Origin: GCA-2720975 sp964467985
GTDB taxonomy: Bacteria; Planctomycetota; UBA1135; GCA-002686595
Reading direction: 5' to 3'
Length of the DNA stretch: 64,000 nucleotides
NCBI GenBank assembly: GCA_964467985.1
Contig: CAYXTP010000002.1
Location: 62,001 to 126,000 of the forward strand
In this document: positions 33,820 through 41,655 of the stretch, piece by piece
How positions within the stretch are numbered: the stretch's first letter is position 1
Layout of the letters: each line of letters opens with the position of its first letter
Program-made: the position numbers and the translations under genes
Notes under the pieces: generated by a model
Databases searched by the model: none
Told to the model about the DNA's origin: nothing
Seen by the model: the letters and a program-made list of their open reading frames with translations, nothing else

Positions 33820-35487
33820 TCAGCTCAGTTTGCTCTCCACCAATGCAAGGACCTCGGTCTCGCGAGCCTCCAGGGTCGAGCGCAGATCGAGCGCGCGGTC
33901 GAGGTAGTCCTTGCGTCGGGCTTCGTCCTTTAGGTCGGTGGCGTTGATACAAATGTTCAGGTACGCGCCCAGCGCGGCGGTGCGGGCGCACAGAGCTCCC
34001 ACACCGGCATCGGAGAGGGAAGCCTGCATGCCCGACTCGGCCATGTCTGCACAGACTTGCATGCACTCGGCGCAGACTTCCATGACACGCAAGGGAACTT
34101 CGATCGCTACCCGCGTCGCGTCCTGGATCGCCTGCTCGCGCTCGTCCGGAGCGGCCTTCCAGGCTTCCATGATGCCGTTGAAGGCTTGAGTGTCCTTGTC
34201 GACAAGCGCCAAGAGTTCCACGTAGGCGGCCTTGCCGCGCTCGGCCACCGCGCTGAACTCTTCCCAGCGCGCATCCCAGCCGCGTTTGTGACTGGAGAGA
34301 TTGGCCACCATTGTGCCCAAGGCCGCACCCATGGCGCCGACGGCGGCGGCCACCGATCCGCCTCCGGGAGCGGGTGCCTCCGAGGCTGTCTGTTCGGTGA
34401 AACCCCTCAGACTCGAGCGCACAAGCGGATTGGCCGTGTCATCCTCGATGGCGTATTCAATGATCTTGGCACGTGCATCGAACGGACTGAGCTCGTCGAG
34501 TCCCATGGAGCGCACGGCGATCTTGATCAGTTCCGCATCCGGCACGCCTGTGGAACGCTGCTGCAAGCGCAGGTAGTGACGTCCCGCATCCAGCATGGCC
34601 TGCAGCGGGATGAGCCCCACCGCCTCCGAACCGGTCACGCGCAGCCCGCGCGCACGGGCCTTGCGCACGCACTCGTCGAAGACCACGTGCAGAGGTGTCA
34701 CGCGCGTGTTGGTCAAGTTCATGGACACCTGAGCGATCCCGTACTCTTCGATGAACCACCCGATGCCCTTGACGCACTTCAGACTGCCGGGGAGCCACTG
34801 CGGATTGCCTTCGGTATCGCGCACGATTTCGCCCGTGACCGGGTCGGGCTCGCGCCGCATGCGCCCCTTTTCGCGTACATCAAAAGCCAGGGCATTGGCG
34901 CGCCTGGTCGAGGTTGAGTTGAGGTTGACGTTGTAGGCAATCAGGAAGTCCCGCGCGCCCACGGCGGTGGCTCCCGCTTTGGGATTGAATTCGGCGGGGC
35001 CAAAATCTGGCGCACCCTGCGGAGTGCTCAGGCGCTCAGCCAGGGCTTCGTACTCTCCGGATCGTACATGGGCCAGGTTCTCGCGTTCGGGGCGCAGGGC
35101 TGCCTGCTCGTAACAAAAAATCGTCATGCCCAGTTCGTTCGCCATGCGCTCCGCCAGGGTGCGCGCGTACACGACCGTCTCTTGCATGCTAACGCCCGCC
35201 ACCGGAACCAAGGGGCAGACGTCCAGCGCGCCGAAGCGCGGGTGCTCTCCTTGGTGCTGGCTCATGTCGATCAACTCGAGTGCTTTCTTGGCCGCGGCCA
35301 CTGCCGCATCCAACACGGGCTCGGGTTCGCCCACGAAGGTGACCACGGTGCGGTGGGTTGCGTGACCCGCATCCACGTCCAGCAGGCTCACGCCCTTGCA
35401 GGCTTGGATGGTCGCTGTGATGGCATCGATCTTTGCGCTATCTCGTCCCTCACTGAAGTTCGGGACGCATTCGATCAGGCGGGTCAT
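33820..35487 (-). CDS. ftcD: Bifunctional glutamate formimidoyltransferase / formimidoyl-THF cyclodeaminase
   Basis: About 555 residues from ATG 35487; a GTG three codons upstream is possible. It transfers a formimino group from formiminoglutamate to tetrahydrofolate and releases ammonia, the last part of histidine breakdown. The N-terminal transferase domain opens LIECVPNFSEGRD and has ATHRTVVTFVGEPEPVL and HPRFGALDVCPLVPV. The C-terminal cyclodeaminase domain starts near residue 340 (SLRGFTEQTASEAPAPGGGSV) and carries DAFNGI-like DTQAFNGIMEAW. Both domains look complete. No other histidine-degradation gene is in the window. The SenB-like gene follows. Confidence 0.95.
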   Translation of the reverse strand: MTRLIECVPNFSEGRDSAKIDAITATIQACKGVSLLDVDAGHATHRTVVTFVGEPEPVLDAAVAAAKKALELIDMSQHQGEHPRFGALDVCPLVPVAGVSMQETVVYARTLAERMANELGMTIFCYEQAALRPERENLAHVRSGEYEALAERLSTPQGAPDFGPAEFNPKAGATAVGARDFLIAYNVNLNSTSTRRANALAFDVREKGRMRREPDPVTGEIVRDTEGNPQWLPGSLKCVKGIGWFIEEYGIAQVSMNLTNTRVTPLHVVFDECVRKARARGLRVTGSEAVGLIPLQAMLDAGRHYLRLQQRSTGVPDAELIKIAVRSMGLDELSPFDARAKIIEYAIEDDTANPLVRSSLRGFTEQTASEAPAPGGGSVAAAVGAMGAALGTMVANLSSHKRGWDARWEEFSAVAERGKAAYVELLALVDKDTQAFNGIMEAWKAAPDEREQAIQDATRVAIEVPLRVMEVCAECMQVCADMAESGMQASLSDAGVGALCARTAALGAYLNICINATDLKDEARRKDYLDRALDLRSTLEARETEVLALVESKLS

Positions 35488-35568
35488 GGTTGGCACTTCT
35501 CGTGGCTAGCAGCAGGAAGGAATCGGCGTGCTGTACCCCGGTAGGGGAGGAAAGGTAGGGTACGGTCC

Positions 35569-36690
35569 ATGGCCGCTTCTGACGATCCCATGGGGCGTGC
35601 AAGACCCATGAACGACCTGAGCCTGGTGGCATGTGAGCAGGCCGACCGCAGCCAGCAGGCTGAACTCTTTGACCGCTGCTTCGACTCGGAACAGGGGGCG
35701 TTTGTGCTGCCCTGGCGCTACGACCGCAATCCCCACGGTCAGGCGCTTAGCTTGTTGGCGCGCAACCCCGAAGGACAGGCCATTTCCGGCTACGCCTGCT
35801 CCCCGCGCCGCATCCTGGTTCAGGGGGAGGCAGCAGGCACTGTGGGCCAGACGGGAGACGTGATGACCGATCCAGCCCACCGTGGGCAGGGCATCTTCAG
35901 CGAGCTCGATCGGCGGGCGATGAGCCTGGCGGCCGAGTCCGGCTGGGCCTTTGTGCTTGGGCTGCCGAACCGCAAGTCCGCGCCCATTTTTGTGGAGCGC
36001 TTGGGTTGGCAGGCTGTGGGTCGCATTCGTCCCTTCACTTTCGTCTTGCAGGCTGACGCCGCGGCTCGGGCCGAGCGCATGAAGACCGGGCGCCTGGCGG
36101 CCCTCGCCACTCCCTGGAGGGCCTGGCGCGGAAGCATGCGCCGCGGCCACCTGCGCGACCTGGCCTTTGACACCTTGACGAGCGTCGCCTTGCCGCGCTT
36201 CGACGACAGCGTGCAGGTCCTCGTGAGCCAAGTTGCACGCCAGTGGCCTTGGATGGTGGAGCGCGACGCCGCCTACCTCAATTGGCGTTTCATGGATGCG
36301 CCCAGTGGGTTGTTCAGAGCCCACGGTGTCTTTGACGGAGACGGGGAAATGCGGGCTTATGTGGTCGTGCAACTGCCCGCCCCGGGTCATCCAGTCGGGC
36401 ATGTGGTGGATCTCGTGGCCGTGGACTCGGCCGCCTGGGCTGGAGCCATGGAGGCCGCTCTGGGACACCTGGCCAAGCTGGGCGCAAGCGTGGCCCGCGC
36501 GCATGCCATCGAAGGGTCGGATTGGGAGAGCCGCTTGCGTGCAGCGGGCTTCGCCCCATCCGCCAGCGCGGATCACAAGGCCGTTATCGTCCACGTGCCA
36601 GACGAGAAGCATCCTCTGGCCGCCATCGCTGCAAATCCGGCCGCCTGGTTTTTTACGGATGGCGATCGCGACGACGAGCTCGCGCATTGA
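35569..36690 (+). CDS. GNAT-type acyltransferase
   Basis: 373 residues; ATG codons at 35569, 35590 and 35608 are all in frame. Acetyl-CoA-type motif A is VMTDPAHRGQGIFSELDRRAM, with FVLGLPNRKSAPIFVERLGW after it. The C-terminal half contains RDAAYLNWRFMDAPSGLFRA, a phrase that recurs in exopolysaccharide-associated GNAT proteins. It probably acylates an amino sugar or a related substrate. The deacetylase gene starts 1 nt after its stop, so the two are likely co-transcribed and may act as a deacetylation/acylation pair. Confidence 0.82.
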   Translation: MAASDDPMGRARPMNDLSLVACEQADRSQQAELFDRCFDSEQGAFVLPWRYDRNPHGQALSLLARNPEGQAISGYACSPRRILVQGEAAGTVGQTGDVMTDPAHRGQGIFSELDRRAMSLAAESGWAFVLGLPNRKSAPIFVERLGWQAVGRIRPFTFVLQADAAARAERMKTGRLAALATPWRAWRGSMRRGHLRDLAFDTLTSVALPRFDDSVQVLVSQVARQWPWMVERDAAYLNWRFMDAPSGLFRAHGVFDGDGEMRAYVVVQLPAPGHPVGHVVDLVAVDSAAWAGAMEAALGHLAKLGASVARAHAIEGSDWESRLRAAGFAPSASADHKAVIVHVPDEKHPLAAIAANPAAWFFTDGDRDDELAH

Positions 36691-36691
36691 G

Positions 36692-37759
36692 ATGAGTTTT
36701 CGCCACCGATTCAAACGGCTCACGCGGGTCACCTACAGCGCACTCTTCGTGTACTCGGGCCTGGCGAAGTTTCTGGCCAACAGGGGCGAGCCGCGACTCC
36801 TCATCTTGGCGGGTCACAGTGTCGACGCCGGAGAGTCCAGCGACGGCCTGCCCGCCGATTTGAAGATCTCCCCCGATCGGCTGGAACGGCTGCTCCGCAG
36901 ACTGAGCCGCTATGCGCGTTGGGTCACCGTGGGGGAAGGTGTGGGTGAACTGAAGAATGGGAGTGGGCGCGGGCTGGTGGCCCTCTCCATGGACGACGGC
37001 TACCTGGACAACCGCACCCAACTCCTGCCGCTACTGGAGTCCTGCGACGCCCGTTGCACCGTGTACTTGGAGGGCCGCCCGCTCGAAGAGCGCAGGGTTA
37101 GCTGGCTGCATCAGTGGTTCTGGTTGGAGAACGAACTAGGGCCGGGGCAGGCGGGACAGCGTTGTGCCGCGCAGCTGGGAGAGCACGCCGATGGGCTGGC
37201 GGAGCAGATCGCGGCCGGAAGAGGAGACCTTGGTAACTGGATCAAGCGACGCTTCAAGTACCACATCCCCCGGGAGCCCCGGGACCGTGCCGTGCAAGCC
37301 GTATTCGAGGGGGCAGGTGGCGATGAACGGTCGCTGTGTGACCGCCTCTACCTCAGCCTTGACGAGGCGCGTGAACTGCAAGCCTCCGGCCGCGTGGAGC
37401 TCGGTGGTCACACCTATTCCCATGAAGTCTTGAGCACCCTCGACGACGTGCAGGCCCAGGCGGAGATCGGGCGCGGCCAGCAGGCGTTGCAGGCCCAGCT
37501 CGGAGCCGATTGTGGCCGGTCGTTCGCCTATCCCTTTGGCCGTCGCTGGGACCACGCCCCAGCCCATGCCCAGGCCGTCAAGGCAGCGGGTTATCAGTCA
37601 GCAGCCACGACCCACGCGGGTCTCAATCGCTCAGGGACCGATCCCCTGCAGCTCAAGCGTTGGATGTTGAGCGAGTCGCTGCCAGCGCACCTACTGATTA
37701 CCGAAGTTTGCGGGGGATTCGACTTCCTGCGCCGAATGGGCCTCGACCTGGTTGAGTGA
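36692..37759 (+). CDS. Polysaccharide deacetylase family protein (NodB-like, CE4)
   Basis: 355 residues from ATG 36692; a longer frame upstream overlaps the GNAT gene. The NodB domain shows the catalytic acids in VALSMDDGYLDNR (about residue 95-107) and the metal-binding HxxxH in LGGHTYSHEVLS, with FAYPFGRRWD and the C-terminal motifs of the fold. It removes N- or O-acetyl groups from polysaccharide. No clear signal peptide was seen, so it may act in the cytoplasm or on a lipid-linked intermediate. Confidence 0.88.
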   Translation: MSFRHRFKRLTRVTYSALFVYSGLAKFLANRGEPRLLILAGHSVDAGESSDGLPADLKISPDRLERLLRRLSRYARWVTVGEGVGELKNGSGRGLVALSMDDGYLDNRTQLLPLLESCDARCTVYLEGRPLEERRVSWLHQWFWLENELGPGQAGQRCAAQLGEHADGLAEQIAAGRGDLGNWIKRRFKYHIPREPRDRAVQAVFEGAGGDERSLCDRLYLSLDEARELQASGRVELGGHTYSHEVLSTLDDVQAQAEIGRGQQALQAQLGADCGRSFAYPFGRRWDHAPAHAQAVKAAGYQSAATTHAGLNRSGTDPLQLKRWMLSESLPAHLLITEVCGGFDFLRRMGLDLVE

Positions 37760-37828
37760 CTCGCGGGCGCACTGCTCGCTTGCGGCTCGCTCACTGCGTC
37801 GAGCCCAGCTCTCCGAGCGGCACTCGGC

Positions 37829-37960
37829 CTAACGCAGCGTGTAGGTCATCGGCGCCGCCGGGTCGTCGTTGGTTGTGATAACGACGATAACCACGGTGAT
37901 CGCCACCAGGGCGATGGGGGCGACGATCCAAATCCAGTTTTCCTTGAGGAATGTACCCAT
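37829..37960 (-). CDS. 43-residue single-helix membrane microprotein (DUF5989-like)
   Basis: Below the length of the usual ORF calls. The frame runs from ATG 37960 to TAG 37829-37831 and encodes FLKENWIWIVAPIALVAITV, a Val/Ile-rich helix, and a C-terminal AAPMTYTLR. It lies 4 nt after the stop of the SGNH gene, so it is coupled to it. The pattern Trp-x4-Pro with a terminal AP-x-x-YTL matches the tail of that neighbouring protein, which suggests a DUF5989-like paralogue. It is likely an inner-membrane partner of the carbamoyltransferase unit. Confidence 0.7.
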   Translation of the reverse strand: MGTFLKENWIWIVAPIALVAITVVIVVITTNDDPAAPMTYTLR

Positions 37961-37964
37961 GGGA

Positions 37965-39509
37965 TCAGAACAGAGTGTAGATGAAAGGTGCCACGAGCGG
38001 GGAGCTGGCGGCGACGACCAACAGGCTACCGACCGTTAGCAGCACCGTGACCAGTGGCATCAGGTACCAATGGCCGCGACCGACAAAGGCCTTGAGCAAT
38101 TCGGCGATCGTGCTCAGGCGGTTGCCCAGCTTGTAAGCGACGAATGCGAGGATGACCAGCACAGCGCTGAGGGCGACCATGCGGGCAGCCTTGGGACTCA
38201 AGACCGTGAGCAGTGAGCCTGCGCCTAGGGCGATGCTGAAGATCACCGCAAGCATCAGGCCTACCTTGAGGAACCCTGCCAGGGGCTTTTCGATCTTTGC
38301 GTAGACACGGGCGTACAGGCTCCCAAGGGCAAGCCAGAGACCGATGTACCAGGGCAACCAGCCGGGCAGCCCAGGTTCGACCGGCGGGGGATCGGGCAGG
38401 TCGGTTGGAGCCGTCGCTGCAGGCAGGCCGCTGACGCCAGCCAGACCCTCGTGCAAGGCCCGGGTCAGGGCGCGGTTCCCGCGTGGATTCAGGTGCCAGT
38501 CAACCTGGAAGTACAGCGGCTCACCTGCAGCCGCCCGGGCCAGCAGGGCAGGTCGCACATCCAAGACATCCAGGCCAGCGCTGCGGGCTGCGTCCAGCAT
38601 CAAGTCCACGGGTTGGTTGGGGTCCCAGCTACCCGCTTCGAAGTCCATGCGTTCCTCGAACTTCGCACGAAAGTTGGGGTCCACCGCACTGTGCGATGGA
38701 ATTGGAACGACGACGACCTGGGTTCCCAAGTTCTGAGCCACTTGGGCTAGGGCTAGCATCGAGCCGCGCGTCCGGGCGATGGGGTCTTGCATCCACTCGG
38801 GCGGGGTCTTGAGCAGCGCGGCGACCTCCCTGGGCACCTGCCTGTCACCCGGCTGGAACATCTCCACCCTCTGGTCCGGTTTAAAAAACAGGTTTCCGAT
38901 CGCAAATTGCGCGTGCCAGGGGCGATCAGGAGGGGCGGTCAACGGACCGGGTTCTCTGGAGCCGTCGACCGTGTAGCGCGGCTTGGGAAGGTCCGTGTAG
39001 TGGGTTTGCCCGTTCCAGTAGATGTCGTTCTCGTAGGCGAAGAGCAGGACCAAATCAGGATCCCAGGCAGGTCCCTGGTCCGCGAGCCAGGCGACTTCTT
39101 GATCCGTGGAGTATCCCTCCGTGCCCGTATTGACGATTTGGACATCGCGGCCCTCGGTCTTCCACCAGCCCTCGAGCAGGTCGACAAACAAGTCGCTGCG
39201 CTTGACCGTGACCCCCAGCGTGAAGGAATCCCCCAAGGCAAGGACCTTGTAGGACTCCGAGACGGCGCTAGAAACGACCTCGGGGTCATCGCGAAGGCCC
39301 TCAGCGTTGAAGCGGAATTGCAAGTCAAAGCCCTCAGCATTGCCCCGCTCTAACGTGACGCCGGTCTTCTTGCTCCAGCCCAATTGAGGATCGAACTCGG
39401 TCAGAGTGACCGGAGGCCCGAGACCCAGCAGTCGCAATCCGCCCTCGAACACGCCCAGGCCAATGACCAGGCTCACCAAGAGCGAGAGGGTGATGTTGAC
39501 GAACTTCAT
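37965..39509 (-). CDS. SGNH/GDSL hydrolase fused to a membrane tail ending in a DUF5989-like domain
   Basis: 514 residues. A signal-anchor helix (ITLSLLVSLVIGLGVF) leads into an SGNH domain with the nucleophile block ALGDSFTLG (S95), the Asn block FAYENDIYWN and the DWHLNPRGN block (D337, H339). Residues 370-514 hold about four membrane helices, and the last 50 end in the pattern SSPLVAPFIYTLF that is typical of stand-alone DUF5989 proteins. This looks like a fusion of hydrolase/esterase and DUF5989. It lies 5 nt after the carbamoyltransferase stop and is probably involved in acyl transfer or removal on a surface glycan. Confidence 0.82.
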   Translation of the reverse strand: MKFVNITLSLLVSLVIGLGVFEGGLRLLGLGPPVTLTEFDPQLGWSKKTGVTLERGNAEGFDLQFRFNAEGLRDDPEVVSSAVSESYKVLALGDSFTLGVTVKRSDLFVDLLEGWWKTEGRDVQIVNTGTEGYSTDQEVAWLADQGPAWDPDLVLLFAYENDIYWNGQTHYTDLPKPRYTVDGSREPGPLTAPPDRPWHAQFAIGNLFFKPDQRVEMFQPGDRQVPREVAALLKTPPEWMQDPIARTRGSMLALAQVAQNLGTQVVVVPIPSHSAVDPNFRAKFEERMDFEAGSWDPNQPVDLMLDAARSAGLDVLDVRPALLARAAAGEPLYFQVDWHLNPRGNRALTRALHEGLAGVSGLPAATAPTDLPDPPPVEPGLPGWLPWYIGLWLALGSLYARVYAKIEKPLAGFLKVGLMLAVIFSIALGAGSLLTVLSPKAARMVALSAVLVILAFVAYKLGNRLSTIAELLKAFVGRGHWYLMPLVTVLLTVGSLLVVAASSPLVAPFIYTLF

Positions 39510-39514
39510 GATCC

Positions 39515-41308
39515 CTAGCTGACCATCTGAGTGACGGAGTCCCCTTCGTGCCGCAGATGGAAGCGCGTCTCTGCGATCTGTTTCTTGGCGTCGGCGTGGA
39601 CGATGTAGTTGTTGAGGAAAAGCAGGTCCATGCCGCTCAAGCTGAAGGTGTTGAACGCGTGTGCTGGAGATTCGACGATCGGCTCACCCTTCAAGTTGAA
39701 GGATGTGTTCATGACAACCGGCACGTCTGTCAACTTGCCGAACTCGTCGATAATTCTGTGGTAGGCGTAGTTGGTTTCCTTGAAGACCGTCTGCAATCGC
39801 CCCGATCCGTCTTCGTGGGTGATCGCCGGCAGGACTGAGCGCTTCTCCTCCCGCACGGGAGCCACGTAGAGCATGAAACGCGCGGGTAGGTGACGCTCAG
39901 CGTCGGGGATTTCAAAGAACTCGTTGGCACGCTCTTCGAGAACAGAAGGTGCAAAGGGCCGGAATGCCTCGCGGAACTTGATCTTCTCGTTGAGTTTTTC
40001 CTTCATCTCGGACCGTCGCGGGTCGGCGATGATGGAGCGCGAACCCAAGGCGCGCGGACCCCACTCGAAGCGTCCACGGAACCAACCGCACACCTGGCCA
40101 TCGGCTAGCTCCTGCGCCACACGTTGGAAGAACTCGTCGTCGTCGTCGATCTTCTCGAAGGCGATGTCGTTGTCTTTCAAGAACGTCTCAACCGCTTCGT
40201 CATTGTGTTCGCTGCCCAGGAACGCATCCAACAGCGCGGGCCCGCGGGGCTGATCGAGTACATGATTGTAAGCCCAGTACGCCGCGCCCACGGAACCGCC
40301 GTCGTCGCCGGGCGCCGGATGGATGTAGATGTCATCAAACGGCCCATCGCGGAGGATCTTGTAGTTGGCCACTGAATTCAGGGCCACGCCCCCTGCCAGG
40401 CACAGACTCTTCATGCCCCCCGATAGTTCGTACAGGTGGTTCACCATGCGCAGCAGGATCATCTCTGTCGCGCGCTGGATACTGGCGGCCATGTCGCAGT
40501 AGTAGGGGTCTAGCGACTGATCCTGCAACTTGGGGTCGCGCCGAGGGCGTCCGAAGTGCCGTTCAAAGGCGGGCGACAGCGTGTCGTTGGTGGACCAGTG
40601 GTAAGAAAAGAAGTCCATGTCCTGCCAGACGCTGCCATCGTCGTCCACTTTCAGGAGCTCGAAGATCTGATCCACGTAGCGAGGTTCACCGTAGGGGTGC
40701 ATGCCCATCAGCTTGTACTCGCCCTCGTTGATCTCAAATCCGCAGTAAGCCGTGAAAGCCGAGTAGAGCAGCCCAAGGGAGTGCGGGAAGCGCATCTCTT
40801 TGACGATCTCGATCTTGTTGCCGCGCCCGATGCCCATGGTGGAAGTAGTCCATTCGCCCGCTCCGTCCACGGTGAGAATCGCTGACTCTTCGAAAGGGGA
40901 CGTGAAGTAACTGGATGCCGCGTGACTCATGTGGTGGTCCGCGAACAGTAGTTTGGAGCGCGGGACACCCAATTCGCGAGACATCATGGGTTTGATCCAC
41001 AACTTGTCTGAGATCCAACGCTGCATGGATTCGCGAAATACCGGTAGGGACTTCGGAAAGGTCGCCATGGCCGTCAGCAACATTCGCTCGAATTTGACGA
41101 AGGGCTTTTCGTAGAAAACGACAAAGTCCACGTCCGCGGCGGTGACCCCTGCAGTCTGCAGCACGAACTCGATTGCGAGTTTCGGGAAACCCGAGTCGTG
41201 TTTGACGCGGCTGAAGCGCTCTTCTTCGGCGGCCGCGATGAGTAGGCCATCGCGCACCAGAGCTGCAGACGAGTCGTGGTAGTAAAACGAAAGCCCGAGG
41301 ATGATCAT
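39515..41308 (-). CDS. Carbamoyltransferase (NodU/CmcH/TobZ type)
   Basis: 597 residues from ATG 41308, where MIILGLSFYYHDSSAALV begins; the longer frame to 41431 is not credible. It transfers a carbamoyl group from carbamoyl phosphate via carbamoyladenylate to a sugar or other hydroxyl. The N-terminal Kae1-like domain has the metal-binding DHHMSHAASS (H125, H126, H129) and TVDGAGEW; the C-terminal domain has GRFEWGPRALGSRSIIADPR and NTSFNLKGEPIV. Length and order match the family. It is flanked by two small membrane-protein genes and the SGNH gene in one unit. Confidence 0.95.
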   Translation of the reverse strand: MIILGLSFYYHDSSAALVRDGLLIAAAEEERFSRVKHDSGFPKLAIEFVLQTAGVTAADVDFVVFYEKPFVKFERMLLTAMATFPKSLPVFRESMQRWISDKLWIKPMMSRELGVPRSKLLFADHHMSHAASSYFTSPFEESAILTVDGAGEWTTSTMGIGRGNKIEIVKEMRFPHSLGLLYSAFTAYCGFEINEGEYKLMGMHPYGEPRYVDQIFELLKVDDDGSVWQDMDFFSYHWSTNDTLSPAFERHFGRPRRDPKLQDQSLDPYYCDMAASIQRATEMILLRMVNHLYELSGGMKSLCLAGGVALNSVANYKILRDGPFDDIYIHPAPGDDGGSVGAAYWAYNHVLDQPRGPALLDAFLGSEHNDEAVETFLKDNDIAFEKIDDDDEFFQRVAQELADGQVCGWFRGRFEWGPRALGSRSIIADPRRSEMKEKLNEKIKFREAFRPFAPSVLEERANEFFEIPDAERHLPARFMLYVAPVREEKRSVLPAITHEDGSGRLQTVFKETNYAYHRIIDEFGKLTDVPVVMNTSFNLKGEPIVESPAHAFNTFSLSGMDLLFLNNYIVHADAKKQIAETRFHLRHEGDSVTQMVS

Positions 41309-41312
41309 GGAG

Positions 41313-41522
41313 CTAGTCTTGCCGACGGGCTTGGGCCAGTGTTTCGTTGCTGGCTTCCCAGGGTGTCCAGTTTCCACGGGCGGGGCGCCGGATTCGCAGC
41401 GGGTCAGCGCACAGGCGATAGAAGATCGCAAATGGTCCGAGAACCAGGAAGTACAGGACCGTCAGCAGCACGCGTGAGAGCATGCTGCCGAAGCGCTCGG
41501 AGAACAGAAGCAGGGCTTGCAT
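41313..41522 (-). CDS. Small membrane protein preceding the carbamoyltransferase
   Basis: About 69 residues from ATG 41522 (a GTG 4 codons earlier is also in frame). One hydrophobic stretch (SRVLLTVLYFLVLGPFAIFYRL) is followed by a polar tail, DPLRIRRPARGNW, ending in a charged ARRQD. Its stop is 4 nt before the carbamoyltransferase start. Similar short proteins recur next to carbamoyltransferase genes in planctomycetes by my recollection, so it is probably a genuine unit member. Function is unknown. Confidence 0.65.
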   Translation of the reverse strand: MQALLLFSERFGSMLSRVLLTVLYFLVLGPFAIFYRLCADPLRIRRPARGNWTPWEASNETLAQARRQD

Positions 41523-41655
41523 GGGGGGGATCACCTAGGGCTGGAGAGAAGATCGGCACAGGGCCGCCGTGCCTGAACGTCCCGCACGGGAATTGTGCCC
41601 CAAGCACACAGGGTGGCGTGCCTTGTTCTGGGGCAAGTTCAGGATTCTCCGACCG

